Assembly (NCBI RefSeq): GCF_036021035.1
Contig: NZ_CP107930.1
Coordinates: 1,116,001-1,180,000, forward strand
Direction: 5' to 3'
Source of the DNA: Kineococcus sp. NBC_00420
Lineage (GTDB): Bacteria > Actinomycetota > Actinomycetes > Actinomycetales > Kineococcaceae
Length of the DNA: 64,000 nt
The position numbers were made by a program, and so were the translations under genes. Below are positions 30,848-39,224 of this stretch, in pieces. How positions within the stretch are numbered: the first letter of the stretch is position 1; every line of letters begins with the position of its first letter. The notes under the pieces are model-generated. The model was given only the letters and a program-made list of their open reading frames with translations. It was not told the origin of the DNA and ran no database searches.

Positions 30848-31822
30848 TCAGGCGAAGGCGTCCACGCCGGTCAGTTCCGCCGACAACGCCCACAGCCGGG
30901 CCGCGGCCTCGGGGTCGGTCGCGTGCGGGGCCACCCCGACGGTGAACCGCGGGCGCTCGGCGTCGACGGGCAGGGCGATCTCGCAGTCCTCGCAGAACAC
31001 CCCGCCGAGGCCGTCGAGCTTGGGGTTCGTCGCCGCCCAGACCTCCGTCGAGGCTCCCCCGGCCGGGGTCTTGAACCCGTCCATCAGGAGGTTCCCGTCG
31101 GCGTCGATCCAGCCGAGGTTCACCATCTCCTCGCGGGGGAGGTGGCGCTGCAGAGGTGTGAGGATCCCGCCCGGGTGCACCGAGAAGGCGCGGACCCCTT
31201 GCGGCGCAGCCAGTGCGTCGAGGTGGAGCGCGAACAGCGCGTTGGCCGTCTTGGCCTGGCCGTAGGCCGCCCACTTGTCGTACTCGGAGCGCTCGAACAT
31301 CACGTCGTCCCACCGGATGCCGGAACGGTGGTGGGCGGAACTCGACAGCGACACGACCCGTCCACCGCCCGCGGCGATCGCCGGCCACAACCGGTTCACG
31401 AGGGCGTAGTGACCGAGGTGGTTGGTCCCGAACTGCGATTCCCAGCCACCCTCGATGCGGATCAGCGGGTTCGCCATGATCCCGGCGTTGCCGATGAAGG
31501 CGTCGATGCTGCGGCCGGAGTCGAGGAAGGTGTTCGCGAACCGGGCGATGCTGCCCTGGTCCCCGAGATCGAGTTCCGCGACCTCACCGACGCCGCCCAG
31601 TTCCGCGGCGGCGTGCTCCGGGCGGCGGGCGGGGACCACGACGTGCGCGCCCGCCGCGGTGAGGGCCCGGGTCGCCTCGAGGCCGATGCCCGAGTAGCCG
31701 CCGGTGAGGACGACGAGCTTCCCTGTCAGGTCGATGCCCTCGAGGACCTCGATCGCGGTCGAGTCGTGTCCGAATCCGGAGCCGACCGGTTCCTGCGGGG
31801 TGCGTTGGTACGTCTGCGTCAT
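30848..31822 (-). CDS. short-chain dehydrogenase/reductase
   Basis: 324-residue NAD(P)-dependent oxidoreductase. The Rossmann motif TGGYSGIG, NAG in IGNAGIM, catalytic serine in SLSSSAHH and YGQAK are in place. The protein is longer than classical SDRs because of an N-terminal extension and a C-terminal segment, as in the retinol-dehydrogenase-like SDR subgroup. The ATG at 31822 follows TAGCGT by 7 nt in a MerR-type promoter. The regulator itself is not nearby. Substrate unknown; a stress- or aldehyde-induced reductase is a reasonable guess from the promoter type. Confidence 0.9.
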   Translation of the reverse strand: MTQTYQRTPQEPVGSGFGHDSTAIEVLEGIDLTGKLVVLTGGYSGIGLEATRALTAAGAHVVVPARRPEHAAAELGGVGEVAELDLGDQGSIARFANTFLDSGRSIDAFIGNAGIMANPLIRIEGGWESQFGTNHLGHYALVNRLWPAIAAGGGRVVSLSSSAHHRSGIRWDDVMFERSEYDKWAAYGQAKTANALFALHLDALAAPQGVRAFSVHPGGILTPLQRHLPREEMVNLGWIDADGNLLMDGFKTPAGGASTEVWAATNPKLDGLGGVFCEDCEIALPVDAERPRFTVGVAPHATDPEAAARLWALSAELTGVDAFA

Positions 31823-31829
31823 GGCGCAG

Positions 31830-31869
31830 ACGCTACGACCTGGAGTCGACTCCAGGTCAACTCCAGGTC
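31830..31869 (-). promoter_or_regulatory. MerR-type promoter with 19-bp spacer
   Basis: On the minus strand TTGACC (31860-31855) and TAGCGT (31835-31830) are separated by exactly 19 bp. The spacer is filled by a 22-bp perfect palindrome, half-site GACCTGGAGTC (31837-31858). An extra copy of the half-site lies just upstream (31860-31869). Overlong spacers with a palindrome are the hallmark of MerR-family activators. Confidence 0.75.
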
Positions 31870-31882
31870 GCAGCAGGCCGGA

Positions 31883-32818
31883 TCAGAGCAGGCCGAGGGA
31901 GGTCAGGTAGTCCTTGGCGACGGTGGCCGACGGCTTCTTGTCGACCTGGACCTCCGCGAGGTACTTGGTCAGGTCCGCGGTGGTCAGCTTCGCCGACAGC
32001 CCGTTGAGGGCGTCGGTGATCTGCGAGGTGTTCTTGGAGGATCGGATCAGCGGCAGGATGTTCTGCGCGAGGAACAGGTTCTTGGTGTCCTCGAGGGTGA
32101 CGAACTTGTTCGTCTCGATGGCCGAGTCGGTGGAGAAGATGTTGCCGACCTGGATCGAGCCGTCCACCAGCGCACCGACGGTCAGCGGGCCACCCGCGTC
32201 GAGGGCCTTGAACTCCTTGAACTTCACGCTGTAGAGCTCCTGGAGCCCGACGAGACCCTGGTAGCGCTCCTGGAACTCCGGCCCGGCTCCGCAGACGAGG
32301 TCCTTCGCGACGGGCGCGAGGTCCTCGATGGTCTTGAGGCTGTACTGGCTCGCGGTGGCCGCGGACACCGAAAGGGTGTCCTTGTCCTCGGCCGCGGACT
32401 GCTCGAGCACCTCGGTGCCCTGGGGCAGGACCTTCTTCAGCGCGTCCAGGACCTGCTCGGGGGTGGAGACACCCTCCGGGGCGCTGCCGCTGTCGGAGAG
32501 GCCGGCGAGCAGGGCGCCGTTGTACTCGGGCAGCAGGTCGATCGAGCCGTCGTCGAGGGCCTTGAGGTAGACCTCGCGGGCCCCGATGTTGAACTTGCGG
32601 GTGACCTTCGCGCCGGCCTTCTCGAGGACCTGCGAGTACATCTCGGCCAGCAGTTCGCTCTCGGGGAAGTTCGCCGAGCCGACGATGACCGTCGCGCTGT
32701 CGACCGACCCCGAGGAGGTGTCGGTCGTGGACAACGGGTCGTCCCCACCACCGCACGCGGCCAGGGTCGCGCTGAGGGAGCCCACCAGGGCGAGTCCGAG
32801 GAGGTTCCGGCGGTTCAT
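31883..32818 (-). CDS. quaternary-amine (OpuC/ProX-type) substrate-binding lipoprotein
   Basis: 311-residue binding protein of a betaine/choline-type importer. Signal peptide with RR (MNRRNLLG) and lipobox LAAC (C22). The OpuAC fold starts IVGSANFPESELLAEMYSQ; DLLPEYNGALL is close to the PEYTG motif of OpuBC/ProX proteins. It is the last gene of the operon, overlapping the upstream permease stop region by 4 nt. The ligand is probably a quaternary-ammonium compound; the neighbouring lyase genes raise the possibility of an amino-acid betaine. Confidence 0.92.
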   Translation of the reverse strand: MNRRNLLGLALVGSLSATLAACGGGDDPLSTTDTSSGSVDSATVIVGSANFPESELLAEMYSQVLEKAGAKVTRKFNIGAREVYLKALDDGSIDLLPEYNGALLAGLSDSGSAPEGVSTPEQVLDALKKVLPQGTEVLEQSAAEDKDTLSVSAATASQYSLKTIEDLAPVAKDLVCGAGPEFQERYQGLVGLQELYSVKFKEFKALDAGGPLTVGALVDGSIQVGNIFSTDSAIETNKFVTLEDTKNLFLAQNILPLIRSSKNTSQITDALNGLSAKLTTADLTKYLAEVQVDKKPSATVAKDYLTSLGLL

Positions 32819-33564
32819 GACGAGCCTTTCGACGATCCAGCACCAACGAGTTCAACTTCTTCGGGGGACTCTGCCACGGATCCTGTGGCCCGTGCGCGGC
32901 CCAGACCGCGCCCGGTGATCCCCGGCGAGACGACGTAGCGCTGCACGAGACCGAGCAGCAGGTCGAGCACGATGGCCAGCGCGGCGACCACGACGGCCCC
33001 CGCGACGACCCGGCCGTAGTCGTTGACGGCGAGGCCGTCGACCAGCAGGCGACCGAGACCGGACTGCCCCACGTAGGCCGCGACGGTGGCCGTCGCGACG
33101 ACCTGCAGCACCGCGGCGCGCAGCCCGCCGAACACGACGGGCAGCGCCATCGGCAGTTCGACGCGGAACAGCACCTGGGTGGACGTCATGCCCATCCCCT
33201 TCGCCGCGTCGACGGCGTTGCGGTCCACCGAGCGCAGCCCCGCGTAGGTCGAGGTCAGGATCGGCGGGATGACCAGCACGACGAGCGCGATGAGCACGGG
33301 GGTGAACCGCAGCCCCATCAGGACCACGAGCAGGCTCAGCAGCCCCAGCGTCGGCAGCGACCGGCCGGCGTTGCCGGCGTTGATGGCCAGGAACGAGCCC
33401 TTGCCGGTGTGGCCGATGAGCAGCCCGATGGGGAAGGCGATGACGAAGCCGACGAGCACCGAGATCGCGGTGTAGCCGAGGTGGGTCACCAGCAGGTGCG
33501 GGATCGAACCGGTGGTCCCCCAGTCCCAGTGGGCGGGGTCGAGCAGGTACGGGGTGTCGTTCAC
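32815..33564 (-). CDS. quaternary-amine ABC transporter permease
   Basis: 249-residue permease of the OpuCB/ProW type with about six helices. Family motifs AGNAGRSLPTLGLLSL, PPILTSTYAGLRSVD and AAKGMGMTSTQVLFRVELPMALP are seen. A soluble C-terminal tail of about 30 residues follows the last helix. GTG start lies one base after the stop of the other permease and its own end overlaps the binding-protein start by 4 nt. Confidence 0.93.
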   Translation of the reverse strand: MNDTPYLLDPAHWDWGTTGSIPHLLVTHLGYTAISVLVGFVIAFPIGLLIGHTGKGSFLAINAGNAGRSLPTLGLLSLLVVLMGLRFTPVLIALVVLVIPPILTSTYAGLRSVDRNAVDAAKGMGMTSTQVLFRVELPMALPVVFGGLRAAVLQVVATATVAAYVGQSGLGRLLVDGLAVNDYGRVVAGAVVVAALAIVLDLLLGLVQRYVVSPGITGRGLGRARATGSVAESPEEVELVGAGSSKGSS

Positions 33565-33565
33565 G

Positions 33566-34222
33566 TCAGGCTCCTGCCCCGGCTCGGGTCCACGGGGTGA
33601 CGGCCCGCTGGAACAGCACGATCACCACGTCGGCGATCGCGGCGAGCAGGATCGAGAGCACGATCCCGACCACGATCGGTGCGGTGTAGAAGAGCTGGAA
33701 CCCGCGGGTGAACAGGGCCCCGAGGCCACCGATCCCCAGCAGGGCCCCGACGCTGACGAGGGAGATGTTCGAGACCGCCGCGACCCGGACCCCGGCGAGG
33801 ATGACGGGCGCCGCCAGCGGGAGCTCGACCTCGAGGAGGCGACGGGTCCGCTTGTAGCCCATGGCCGTCGCGGCCTCCGTCAGCGCCGGGTCGACGGAGC
33901 GCAGACCGTCGGCGACGGTCCGCGACATCAGCGCCACCGTGTAGATCGCGAGCGCCACCACGATGTTCACCGGGGAGAGGATCTTCGTCCCGAGCACGTA
34001 GGGCAGGGTGACGAAGATGGCCAGCGACGGGATCGCGTAGACGACGCCGGAGATGTTGAGGATCGGGTGGTAGAGCCAGCCGAACCGCACCCCGAGGTAG
34101 CCGATCGGCAGCGCCACGACCACCCCGACGACGAGCGGGATCACGGCGAGCAGCACGTGCTGGCCGAGGGCGTCGAGGACGATCCCGGAGTTGTCGCGGA
34201 GGTAGTCGAGGATCGAGCTCAC
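33566..34222 (-). CDS. quaternary-amine ABC transporter permease
   Basis: 218-residue permease of the OpuCB/OpuCD type with about five to six helices; motifs GVVYAIPSLAIFVTLPYVLG, TVADGLRSVDPALTEAATAMG and RLLEVELPLAAPVILAG are seen. GTG overlaps the stop of the ATPase gene by 4 nt. The two different permeases suggest a heterodimeric channel, as in OpuC systems. Confidence 0.93.
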   Translation of the reverse strand: MSSILDYLRDNSGIVLDALGQHVLLAVIPLVVGVVVALPIGYLGVRFGWLYHPILNISGVVYAIPSLAIFVTLPYVLGTKILSPVNIVVALAIYTVALMSRTVADGLRSVDPALTEAATAMGYKRTRRLLEVELPLAAPVILAGVRVAAVSNISLVSVGALLGIGGLGALFTRGFQLFYTAPIVVGIVLSILLAAIADVVIVLFQRAVTPWTRAGAGA

Positions 34223-35199
34223 CGGCGCTTCTCCAGCAGGTCGACGACGTCGTGGTGGTGCACGAACCCCGTCGCGCGGCCCTCGTCGTCGACCTGGACG
34301 GCGATCCCGTGCGGGGAGGTCAGGGTCAGGTCGATGACGGTGCGCAGCGAGTCGCCGGCGCGGAAGCCGTCGATCCCGACGGGTCGCCCGGCCTCGTCGA
34401 GGGCGAGGGTGGTGAAGGTCTCGTCGGTGACGGGCCGCACGGGGAGGTCCTGCAGGCCCTCGAAGGAGAGCCCGCGGTAGCCGCGGTCACGGCCGACGAA
34501 GTGGCGGACGAAGTCGTCGGCCGGTTTCGTCAGCAGGTCCCGGGGCGAGCCGACCTGGGCGAGGTGGCCGCCCTCGCGGAAGACGGCGATGCGGTCCCCC
34601 AGCGTGATGGCCTCGTCGATGTCGTGGGTGACGATGGCGATGGTCTTGCCGAGCTCGCCCTGCAGCCGGAGGAACTCCTCCTGGAGCTGACCGCGCACGA
34701 TGGGGTCGACGGCGGAGAACGGTTCGTCCATGAGCATGACGGGCGGGTCGGCCGCGAGCGCCCGGGCGACGCCGACGCGCTGCTGCTGGCCGCCGGAGAG
34801 CTGGGCCGGGTAGCGGTCGGCGAAAGCCGTCGGCAGGCCGACGCGTTCGAGCAGCTCGAGGGCGACCTGACGCTGCTTGCCGCGGCCGACGAGCTTGGGG
34901 ACCGTCATGACGTTGTCGAGGACGGTCTTGTGCGGGAAGAGGCCCGCGTGCTGGATGACGTAGCCGATGCCGCGGCGCAGGGCCGCGGGGTCCTTGCTGC
35001 GGACGTCGTCGCCGTCGATGGTGATGCGCCCACCGGTCGGCTCGATCATCCGGTTGATCATGCGCAGGGACGTCGTCTTGCCACATCCGGAGGGCCCCAC
35101 GAAGACCGTGATCTGGCCCGTGGGCAGTTCGAGGTCGAGCTGTTCGACCGCCACCGTCCCGTCGGGGAACTGCTTGCGGACGGCCTCGAACGTGATCAC
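34219..35199 (-). CDS. quaternary-amine ABC transporter ATP-binding protein with C-terminal CBS-like region
   Basis: 326-residue ATPase of the ProV/OpuCA type. Walker [10 protein letters not shown] at 35-43, Q-loop [14 protein letters not shown], signature [15 protein letters not shown], Walker [13 protein letters not shown] and H-loop VTHDIDEA are complete. Residues from about 245 form a regulatory CBS-like region ending [16 protein letters not shown] was chosen because AGGAG stands 6 nt upstream; the long open frame further upstream is the antisense of the lyase gene. First gene of the importer operon. Confidence 0.94.
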   Translation of the reverse strand: MITFEAVRKQFPDGTVAVEQLDLELPTGQITVFVGPSGCGKTTSLRMINRMIEPTGGRITIDGDDVRSKDPAALRRGIGYVIQHAGLFPHKTVLDNVMTVPKLVGRGKQRQVALELLERVGLPTAFADRYPAQLSGGQQQRVGVARALAADPPVMLMDEPFSAVDPIVRGQLQEEFLRLQGELGKTIAIVTHDIDEAITLGDRIAVFREGGHLAQVGSPRDLLTKPADDFVRHFVGRDRGYRGLSFEGLQDLPVRPVTDETFTTLALDEAGRPVGIDGFRAGDSLRTVIDLTLTSPHGIAVQVDDEGRATGFVHHHDVVDLLEKRR

Positions 35200-35326
35200 G
35201 GGCGGCTCCTGGGTTGAACCGACGAGCCCACGGGGCGCGCCTGCGGTGCTGCGGTCTCGGGCGGGTACATGGTTGGCGGTGGTCGTGGTCGGGTCAACCA
35301 GGCACGGCCAGGCGCGACCAGGCTTT

Positions 35327-35373
35327 ACCTGATCGCAACCTGCACCTGATCGCAACCTGCACCTGATCGAACC
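35327..35373. repeat. 17-bp tandem repeat between importer and lyase genes
   Basis: ACCTGATCGCAACCTGC occurs twice head-to-tail and is followed by a third partial copy (ACCTGATCG-AACC). It lies 16 bases before the lyase start and 128 bases before the divergent importer start, so it may be a set of regulator-binding sites. Confidence 0.8.
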
Positions 35374-35388
35374 GGCCGCGGAGGAAGA

Positions 35389-36882
35389 GTGGAGCACGAG
35401 GCCGTCCCGCCCGCGACTCGCGGGGTCCCGGTGGCGGGGCACACGCTGTCGCTGGAGGACCTCGCCGACCTGGCGTCGGGCCGCGCACGGCCGGTCGTGG
35501 ACCGGGTCGTGCTCGGCCGGCTGGAGGCGTTGCACGAGGCGATGGGTGCGGCCCGTGACCGCGGAGCCGTCTACGGCGCGACGACGGGCGTGGGCGCCAA
35601 CAAGGACGTCGAGGTCGACGAGGAGCAGGCCGAGCACCCGCGGGCGCACGGGCTGCGGTTGCTGCGTTCGCACGCGGCCTCGCTGGGTCCGGTGGAGGAC
35701 GAGGCGACGACGCGCGCCGCGCTGCTGATCCGGTTGAACCAGCTGCTGGCCGGGGCGCACGCCCAGCTCGGGGCGGGGATCAGCCCGCCGGTCCTGGGGG
35801 CCCTGGCCGACGCGGTCGAGTCCGACGCGCTGCCGACGATGCACCGCTTCGGCGGGATCGGGACCTCCGACCTCGCGTCGCTGGCCGAGCTGGGGCTGAC
35901 CCTGGTCGGGGAGCGGCCGTGGGCCCGCGGCGGGGTCGCGCCCGTCGCGCTGGGGGCGGCCGACGCGCTGCCGCTCATCTCCTCCCACGCCCTGACCCTG
36001 GCCACGGCGTCGCTGGCGCTGGCCCGATTGCGCCAGCTGCTGGCGGCGGGGGTGGGGATCTCGGCGCTGTCGTTCCTCGCGCTGCGCGGGAACCCGGAGG
36101 CGTGGGCCTCCCCCGTGCACGCGGCCCGCGCGCACCCGGGTCAGCGGGGGGTGGCGGCGACGTTGTCCGCGCTGGTCGCGGACGGTCCCGCGCCGGTGCG
36201 GTTGCAGGACCCGTTCGCGTTGCGCACCGCGCCGCAGGTCCTCGCGCCCGCGTTCACGGCGGCGCAGGCCCTCGAGGACGTGCTGCTTCTGGAGGCCTCG
36301 ACGCCCGGGGAGAACCCGCTCGTCTCCCCGCACGGGGTGTTCCACCACGGCCAGTTCCACGCCGCGTCGCTGGCGACGACCCTGGACACGTTGCGCGCGA
36401 CCACCTTCGGGGTGCTGACGTTGTCCGCCGCGCGGCTCGCACTGCTGCTGCGTCCCGAGCACACCGGCCTGCGGGCGTTCCTCGCGGCGGGCCCGCGCGG
36501 ATCGTCGGGGTTGATGATCGGCGAGTACGTGGTGCAGGACGTGCTGGCCGAGCTGCGCCCGGCGACGGCGCCCTCGACGTCGGGGACGGTCAGCATCTCC
36601 CTGGGCCTGGAGGAGCACGCGAGCTTCGCGACCCAGGGCGCGCGGGCGTTGCGCCAGACCGCGGAGCTGGCTCCGGTGGTGCTGGCGATCGAGGCGCTCG
36701 CGGCGGTGCGGGCGTTGCGGGCCGCACCGGACCGGCTCTCCCCCGGCGCTTCGGCGCTGTTCGCGGTGTTCGACGAGTTCCTGGAGCACGACTCCCGCGA
36801 CATGCCGATCGGGCCGGACGTGGAGGCCGTCGTGGCGCGGGTCGCCGACCTGGCGCTGCTGGTGCGGGTGCCGCCGAGCTGA
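35389..36882 (+). CDS. histidine ammonia-lyase family protein lacking the MIO triad
   Basis: 497-residue member of the aromatic amino acid lyase superfamily. The conserved tyrosine segment VYGATTGVGAN (HAL: YGVNTGFG) is kept. At the place of the Ala-Ser-Gly that cyclises to the MIO cofactor the sequence reads G-I-G-T-S-D-L (158-162), so one residue is missing and glycine is absent. Standard MIO chemistry is therefore unlikely. It may be an MIO-independent lyase, as ergothionase is, or a non-catalytic protein. GTG start has GGAGG 4 nt upstream. Divergent from the quaternary-amine importer and convergent with the metallo-hydrolase gene. Confidence 0.85.
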   Translation: MEHEAVPPATRGVPVAGHTLSLEDLADLASGRARPVVDRVVLGRLEALHEAMGAARDRGAVYGATTGVGANKDVEVDEEQAEHPRAHGLRLLRSHAASLGPVEDEATTRAALLIRLNQLLAGAHAQLGAGISPPVLGALADAVESDALPTMHRFGGIGTSDLASLAELGLTLVGERPWARGGVAPVALGAADALPLISSHALTLATASLALARLRQLLAAGVGISALSFLALRGNPEAWASPVHAARAHPGQRGVAATLSALVADGPAPVRLQDPFALRTAPQVLAPAFTAAQALEDVLLLEASTPGENPLVSPHGVFHHGQFHAASLATTLDTLRATTFGVLTLSAARLALLLRPEHTGLRAFLAAGPRGSSGLMIGEYVVQDVLAELRPATAPSTSGTVSISLGLEEHASFATQGARALRQTAELAPVVLAIEALAAVRALRAAPDRLSPGASALFAVFDEFLEHDSRDMPIGPDVEAVVARVADLALLVRVPPS

Positions 36883-36891
36883 TCGGTCCAG

Positions 36892-37713
36892 CTAGTCGAT
36901 CCAGATCGCGACGTCGTCGAAGACGTGGCGTCCGGGGACCCCGCCGGTGCTCGCGGCGGCGGTCACCACGGCGTCGAGCTGGGCGGGGGTCATGGGCAGC
37001 GGGGCCTCGCCGTCGTGGCGGGTCGAGCCGCGGGGGTGGTCCACGCCGGCGACGTCGGACATCTCGACGTGGGCTCCGAGCAGGTACTCGACCCCGGCGT
37101 CGCGGACGAGGCGCTGCAGCCGCGCCAGCGACCGGGAGAACGCCGGGAAGTCGTCGACGTACAGGCGGCCCGGGTAGAGCGTGTCGCCGGTGAGGACCGT
37201 GCGGGTGGCGGGGTCGTGCACGGCGATCGACGTCGGGTGGTGGCCCGGGATCGGGAGCACGACGAGGTCGCGTCCACCCAGGTCGAGACGCCCGGAACCG
37301 TCCGGCCGCTCGATCCCGAGGAACGCGTGCACGGCGGCGACGTCGTGGCCGACGACGAGCGTCGAGGGCCGGCCGCGGAACTGCGCGTCACCGGCGACGT
37401 GGTCGCCGTGGGCGTGCGTGTGGGCCACGACGAGTCCGTAGCCGGGGTGCGGGTGCTCGGTGAGCCACTCCGCGACCAACCCGTCGACGGTCTCGCGCAC
37501 CGGGGAGGCGGCCGGGTCCGCGACGGCCCCGGTGTCGAGCAGGAGCGCCCGGTCCGACCCGAACAGCAGGTACAGGAACGGCGCCTCGAAGTGGGTGGCG
37601 ATGCTCTGGCGCAGGACGACCGTGTCCGCCCGGGCCCGGTGGATCTGGACGGGCGGTTCGGGGGCTCCGGAGGCTCCGGAGTTCCAGACGACGTCGAGGT
37701 CCAGTGCGGGCAC
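36892..37713 (-). CDS. metallo-beta-lactamase-fold hydrolase
   Basis: 273-residue MBL-fold protein. The metal motif HTHAHGDH (98-105), a further histidine in PIPGHHPTS, an aspartate in LTGDTLYPGRLY and a histidine in GAHVEMS form a dinuclear site. Such proteins act as thioesterases, lactonases or sulfur-transfer hydrolases; I cannot pick one. Its GTG lies 9 nt after the stop of the cysteine-dioxygenase-like gene, so it is in that operon, but TAGCCT 6 nt before it also allows a separate leaderless transcript. Confidence 0.9.
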   Translation of the reverse strand: MPALDLDVVWNSGASGAPEPPVQIHRARADTVVLRQSIATHFEAPFLYLLFGSDRALLLDTGAVADPAASPVRETVDGLVAEWLTEHPHPGYGLVVAHTHAHGDHVAGDAQFRGRPSTLVVGHDVAAVHAFLGIERPDGSGRLDLGGRDLVVLPIPGHHPTSIAVHDPATRTVLTGDTLYPGRLYVDDFPAFSRSLARLQRLVRDAGVEYLLGAHVEMSDVAGVDHPRGSTRHDGEAPLPMTPAQLDAVVTAAASTGGVPGRHVFDDVAIWID

Positions 37714-37719
37714 GGGAGC

Positions 37720-37725
37720 AGGCTA
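37720..37725 (-). promoter_or_regulatory. possible internal leaderless -10 box before MBL gene
   Basis: TAGCCT, whose TAG is also the stop codon of the upstream gene, followed by 6 nt and the GTG at 37713. Confidence 0.4.
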
Positions 37726-38271
37726 GGCGTCCAGGGGGCGCAGCTCGTCGGCGTAGCTGACCGACATCCGGCGCATCACGCCCGAGGGGCTGATCGAGTA
37801 CTGGCCCATCCGCCACAACGGCGGGGAGTAGGCGTGGATCGAGACGGAACCGTCGACGGCACCGGACATGCGGTGGATGTGGTCGGGGCCGAAGGCGAAG
37901 GACCGGCCGGCCTCGACGGTGCGCACGAAGGGTTCCCCGCCCATCCGTGGGTTGGCCTCGACGACGGCGCCGCGGGTGACGGCGACGGCTCCGGAGGAGG
38001 TGTCGTGGTCGTGCCAGCCGGTGTCGTCGACGGTGTTCCAGCACAGCAGCCAGACGTCGACGTCACCGTCGCGGTAGAGCGAGACGAAGTGGCGGCCACC
38101 GGTGTCGTGGCGGACGAGGTGCTCCCAGGCCTGCGGGGTGGCCGCCGCCCGCTCGACCCAGTCCTCGAGCTCGCGGGGGGAGAGGGTGCGCCCCGGTGCG
38201 GCGGGTAGACCGGTGGAGCCGGGGGCGGTCGGGGTTTCGTGGGCGGTCGGGGTTTCAAGGGCGATGGTCAC
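37723..38271 (-). CDS. cysteine dioxygenase-like cupin protein
   Basis: 182-residue cupin of the cysteine dioxygenase type. The three-histidine iron site is visible: H87 and H89 in WHDHDTSSGAV and a third in DHIHRM near 131-133; HAYSPPLWRMGQY is also typical. CDO-type enzymes oxidise thiols such as cysteine or 3-mercaptopropionate to sulfinates. Residues 6-18 contain a duplicated ETPTA unit from an 18-bp tandem repeat. GTG overlaps the stop of the amidohydrolase gene by 4 nt. The substrate may be a thiol made by the neighbouring enzymes. Confidence 0.88.
   Translation of the reverse strand: MTIALETPTAHETPTAPGSTGLPAAPGRTLSPRELEDWVERAAATPQAWEHLVRHDTGGRHFVSLYRDGDVDVWLLCWNTVDDTGWHDHDTSSGAVAVTRGAVVEANPRMGGEPFVRTVEAGRSFAFGPDHIHRMSGAVDGSVSIHAYSPPLWRMGQYSISPSGVMRRMSVSYADELRPLDA
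38223..38256. repeat. short tandem repeat (16-bp unit, period 18)
   Basis: GGGCGGTCGGGGTTTC occurs twice, 18 bp apart, inside the start of the cupin gene, where it duplicates the residues ETPTAH/ETPTAP. Confidence 0.8.
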
Positions 38272-39179
38272 CGGGGTGTCCCTTCGAGGAGGTGGGCGGG
38301 GTTGGAACGGGTCAGGGCGTGGGCGAAGGCCGCGCCGAAACCCGGGAGGTCGGTGGCGTCGAACGGCTGGGCGTAGGGCCGGTCGGTCCCGAGCACCAAC
38401 GGGTCGATCCCGACGACGCGGACGAGGGCGTCGATCGCGCGCGGTCCGTAGGAACTCGTCTCGTAGTGCACGAGGGGGTCCAGGCGGCCCAGCGCACCAC
38501 CCCGGGCGGCGAGGCGTTCGTGGTGCAGCGCAGCGAGTCCGGCGAGCGCGACGAACGCGATCCGCAGGGTCGGGTGTCGTTCCCGGCCCCCGACGTGCCA
38601 CGCCAGCCAGGACGCGTGCAGCTGCTGCACGTAGGGCACCAGCGCCGGCCACCAGGCGGGGAGGTCGCTCGTGTCGCAGACCGGGGCGGGACCCGGGTGG
38701 ATCAGGACGGGCTTGTCGGCCAGTTCGCACTCGGCCAGCAGGGGTTCCAGCCGCGCGACGGCCCGCGGGTCGTTGAACGCCGTGGCGGGCAGCTGCAGGC
38801 CGACGACGCGGTCCTGGCGCAGGGTCTTGGCCAGCGACCCGGGGTCGAGGTCGGTGACCCCCGCAGCGGCCCAGACCTGGAACGGGTCGGGCAGCTCCAG
38901 CGCACCGTCGTTCCAGGCCGCGAGGAGCGGGTCGGCGTCCTCCCCCGGCAGGTGCTCGAGACCGAGCGGGGAGGACAGCGAGACCAGCGCCCGTCCGGTG
39001 CCGTCGGCGGTCTCGGCGGTCGCGCGCGTCGCCACGTCGTGGGCGGCGGGGTCGATCCGGCAGGGCGGCTCGCCCGGCAGGTGCAGGGTCCAGCCGTCGA
39101 GGAAGGGCGGGGTGGTGCGTTCGCGGAGGGCGTCGAGCAGTCGTGCGGGCCACAGGTGCTGGTGGCAGTCGGTGCGCAC
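38268..39179 (-). CDS. TIM-barrel amidohydrolase
   Basis: 303-residue amidohydrolase-2-like protein. The N-terminal metal motif is DCHQHLWP (H6, H8); a histidine in PVLIHPGP, one in WHVGG and an aspartate in VLGTDRPYAQP complete a typical metal site. Relatives hydrolyse cyclic amides, lactones or decarboxylate. GTG has GAGGAGG 6 nt upstream and two LacI-type operators lie just beyond. First gene of the leftward operon amidohydrolase-cupin-MBL, divergent from its likely regulator. Exact substrate unknown. Confidence 0.85.
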   Translation of the reverse strand: MRTDCHQHLWPARLLDALRERTTPPFLDGWTLHLPGEPPCRIDPAAHDVATRATAETADGTGRALVSLSSPLGLEHLPGEDADPLLAAWNDGALELPDPFQVWAAAGVTDLDPGSLAKTLRQDRVVGLQLPATAFNDPRAVARLEPLLAECELADKPVLIHPGPAPVCDTSDLPAWWPALVPYVQQLHASWLAWHVGGRERHPTLRIAFVALAGLAALHHERLAARGGALGRLDPLVHYETSSYGPRAIDALVRVVGIDPLVLGTDRPYAQPFDATDLPGFGAAFAHALTRSNPAHLLEGTPR

Positions 39180-39200
39180 GGCCCCTCCTCGGTTCGTTCC

Positions 39201-39214
39201 GTGAAGCGCTTCAC
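39201..39214. promoter_or_regulatory. LacI-type operator 1 (GTGAAGCGCTTCAC)
   Basis: 14-bp perfect palindrome with the central CG of LacI/GalR operators, 22 bases before the amidohydrolase start. Confidence 0.8.
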
Positions 39215-39224
39215 TCCCATCGAC

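Noticed and set aside
35327-35373. ACCTGATC motifs that resemble the TPP riboswitch core
   Set aside because: They are part of a 17-bp tandem repeat; the other conserved TPP elements (such as CTGAGA and the GGGGTGC stem) are absent.
35327-35373. Possible CRISPR repeats
   Set aside because: The units are adjacent without spacers and only two and a half copies exist; no cas gene is nearby.
34219-36789. Very long minus-strand reading frame extending the importer ATPase upstream
   Set aside because: The part beyond 35199 is antisense to the lyase gene and has the R/G/P/A-rich composition of a shadow frame; a good Shine-Dalgarno marks GTG 35199.
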